Origin: Bacteroidales bacterium
GTDB taxonomy: Bacteria; Bacteroidota; Bacteroidia; Bacteroidales; F082
Length of the DNA: 64,000 bases
Direction: 5' to 3'
NCBI GenBank assembly: GCA_028277395.1
Contig: JANQGJ010000003.1
Span: 19,422-83,421, forward strand
Part shown: positions 62,961 to 64,000 of the stretch, piece by piece
Numbering within the stretch: the stretch's first letter is position 1
Layout: every line of letters begins with the position of its first letter
Position numbers and translations under genes: made by a program
The notes under the pieces: model-generated
Told to the model about the DNA's origin: nothing
Seen by the model: the letters and a program-made list of their open reading frames with translations, nothing else
The model's database searches: none

Positions 62961-63064
62961 TCATATATGTTTAGATTGAGTAATTATTGCTTGTTTCTGG
63001 TTTATGTTTGGTGGTGTTAAGATGTTTTGAAACACAAACCTGTTAAATTACAAAGTAGTACATC

Positions 63065-63079
63065 TGTGATGTAATCACA
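63065..63079. promoter_or_regulatory. Operator-like palindrome at the sulfatase-operon promoter
   Basis: TGTGAT-GTA-ATCACA, perfect 6-bp arms, overlaps the first bases of the -7 box and the predicted start. It interlocks with a second repeat, TACATC-TGT-GATGTA (63059-63073). Position fits a repressor site. The half-site resembles CRP/FNR-type TGTGA, but the 5-bp gap differs from the usual 6. Confidence 0.45.
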
Positions 63080-63108
63080 AATTTAAGCATTTTTTTTAAC
63101 TAGCCAAA
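63078..63108 (-). promoter_or_regulatory. Bacteroidota-type promoter for the small lipoprotein and sulfatase
   Basis: Minus strand: TTTG (63105-63108), a 19-nt spacer and TAAATTTG (63078-63085), an exact consensus match. Start expected near 63071, about 111 bp before the lipoprotein ATG and 347 bp before the sulfatase ATG. Confidence 0.65.
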
Positions 63109-63294
63109 TCGTGGAATATAATGAGGTTAAATAATTAACAAAACTTCTGTAAACATCAGAATTACAAATCGTTTTACATTATATAATATCAGGTAAGTTC
63201 ATTTTGAACTTTGTGTCTGTATGTTTTTGCTTAGTTATGGAAGATAGAAAATTTAATGTGATCCTACTATTGCTTGCTGAGATGATTTGTTGAT

Positions 63295-63897
63295 TTATTT
63301 TGGAAAACTTTTGGTTATTGATTCCTCAATGTCAAGTTTAGTTAGCTCCCAATATTTGTTTTTAAGACAATGTGGATCGAAATCGAAATCGGCTTCAGTA
63401 AAATCAGTTAGTTTAGTAATTATCTCTTCTCTAGAATAATTGTAAGGGCATCTTTTTTGATAAATATCCAGCATATCATTCCAGGAAAATTTTTCCATAA
63501 GTTCATGCATATCCCAAAAATCTTTCTTCCGTCCCCCTTGCGCAATTATTTCTTCAGTTCGTACTAACCTTAATCCATTCATTTCAATTACCGGGAATAC
63601 GAAAGTATCAGTACAAAATAAATCTGTTTTAATTATATTATTTTCATTGCTACCAATATAATATGATCTGCCAATACTGTTATCTCCACCAATCACAATT
63701 TCTACATAGTTAAAAGAATCGCTGAATATTTTATCGATTGCATCAAAGTCGATCGTATTATATTCTGTATCTGTAAATAGGTCTATATCAACAGATATTC
63801 TATGTCCAAATAATAAACTTAGAGAAGTGCCACCAACCAATCTAAAAGTATTTAATTCTTCAATAGTCATTAACTTTGTCAGCACTTCCCAAAGCAT
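63295..63897 (-). CDS. AbiEii-type nucleotidyltransferase
   Basis: 200 residues. FRLVGGTSLSLLFGHRISVDIDLFTD is the nucleotidyltransferase signature of the AbiEii/DUF1814 family: GG[TS] and DxD metal ligands. KTDLFCTDTFVFPVIEMNGLRLVRTEEIIAQGGRKKDFWDMHEL contains the later conserved region. In known AbiE systems this protein is the toxin, pairing with a DNA-binding AbiEi. Here the upstream neighbour is a small protein rather than an AbiEi regulator, an arrangement seen often in Bacteroidota. A defence or toxin role is plausible but unproven. An in-frame stop 36 nt upstream fixes the start at 63897. Confidence 0.88.
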   Translation of the reverse strand: MLWEVLTKLMTIEELNTFRLVGGTSLSLLFGHRISVDIDLFTDTEYNTIDFDAIDKIFSDSFNYVEIVIGGDNSIGRSYYIGSNENNIIKTDLFCTDTFVFPVIEMNGLRLVRTEEIIAQGGRKKDFWDMHELMEKFSWNDMLDIYQKRCPYNYSREEIITKLTDFTEADFDFDPHCLKNKYWELTKLDIEESITKSFPK

Positions 63898-63913
63898 TTC
63901 TGATACTGTATTT

Positions 63914-64000
63914 TTAAATAATTTCGTTTACATTAATGTACTTATTCATATTACTGATTAGTGATGGTAAGAAATTCTTGTCAATTGACCTCATTTCTTT
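63914..64000 (-). CDS. Partial small protein upstream of the nucleotidyltransferase (3' end)
   Basis: The last 28 codons of a frame entering from the right edge: KEMRSIDKNFLPSLISNMNK then YINVNEII and TAA. The MRSIDKNFLPSL part resembles the end of the small DUF6922-type proteins that often precede AbiEii genes in Bacteroidota. It ends 16 bp before the next ATG on the same strand. Identity is tentative because most of the gene lies outside the window. Confidence 0.5.
   Translation of the reverse strand, partial: KEMRSIDKNFLPSLISNMNKYINVNEII

Larger units (their letters stand above)
62961..63294. other. Intergenic control region upstream of the small lipoprotein and sulfatase genes
   Basis: 334 bp with no gene. 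It contains the TTTG/TAAATTTG promoter, the TGTGAT-GTA-ATCACA palindrome over its -7/start, and the TACATC-TGT-GATGTA repeat (63059-63073). Its right end is the 3' flank of the nucleotidyltransferase gene. Confidence 0.55.

Overview
The window reads as chromosomal DNA of a member of the Bacteroidota, most likely a free-living or marine Bacteroidales/Marinilabiliales-type organism. The signs are AT-rich sequence, several secreted proteins ending in type IX secretion (T9SS) sorting domains, promoters of the TTTG-N18/19-TAnnTTTG type, SusCD-free secreted sulfatase and fucosidase genes, and large FtsX-type permeases ending in NPVDSLRYE-like tails. The assignment is inferred from gene content only.

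Region 1 (1-27.6 kb) is an exopolysaccharide/O-antigen-type locus. A minus-strand operon runs from a canonical promoter at 27569-27598 through a CheY-like regulator, a phosphoglycosyl transferase fused to a degenerate receiver, a half-length TolC-like protein, a Wzz/BY-kinase-like protein carrying two LysM domains, a flippase, a polymerase and a GT2. A convergent plus-strand operon (13.7-18.2 kb) makes a CDP-6-deoxy sugar, probably C-methylated (rfbF, rfbG, epimerase, C-methyltransferase, reductase). A second minus-strand operon (13.6 kb down to the left edge) carries eight glycosyltransferases, several in duplicated cassettes, plus an acyltransferase, an FkbM methyltransferase, a secreted beta-helix protein, a second methyltransferase and a partial TPR protein.

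Region 2 (27.7-29.7 kb) holds a GH29 alpha-L-fucosidase and a C_GCAxxG_C_C family protein.

Region 3 (29.8-48.2 kb) is an envelope export system. An NtrB/NtrC-like two-component pair is divergent from an 8-gene operon of TolC, HlyD-type adaptor, one LolD/MacB-type ATPase and five different FtsX/MacB-type permeases. The shared 271-bp intergenic region has a candidate sigma-54 promoter and two perfect inverted repeats, suggesting that the regulator controls the efflux operon.

Region 4 (48.2-57.1 kb) is a mixed accessory stretch: a CcrA-like subclass B1 metallo-beta-lactamase with all zinc ligands, a T9SS-sorted BNR/sialidase-like protein with a small lipoprotein, an AhpD-like protein, a multi-PAS histidine kinase, the 3' relic of an AraC-type regulator beside a 122-bp tandem repeat, a T9SS protein and a GNAT acetyltransferase.

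Region 5 (57.1-60.4 kb) is rich in small palindromic elements around a REP-associated tyrosine transposase, whose own reading frame contains a perfect 22-bp palindrome. A promoter, structured leader and small gene of unknown function sit beside it. Region 6 (60.4-64 kb) has a sulfatase preceded by an unlisted 39-residue lipoprotein gene with its own promoter and operator-like palindrome, then an AbiEii-type nucleotidyltransferase with its small upstream partner cut by the window edge. No rRNA, tRNA or CRISPR array was seen.
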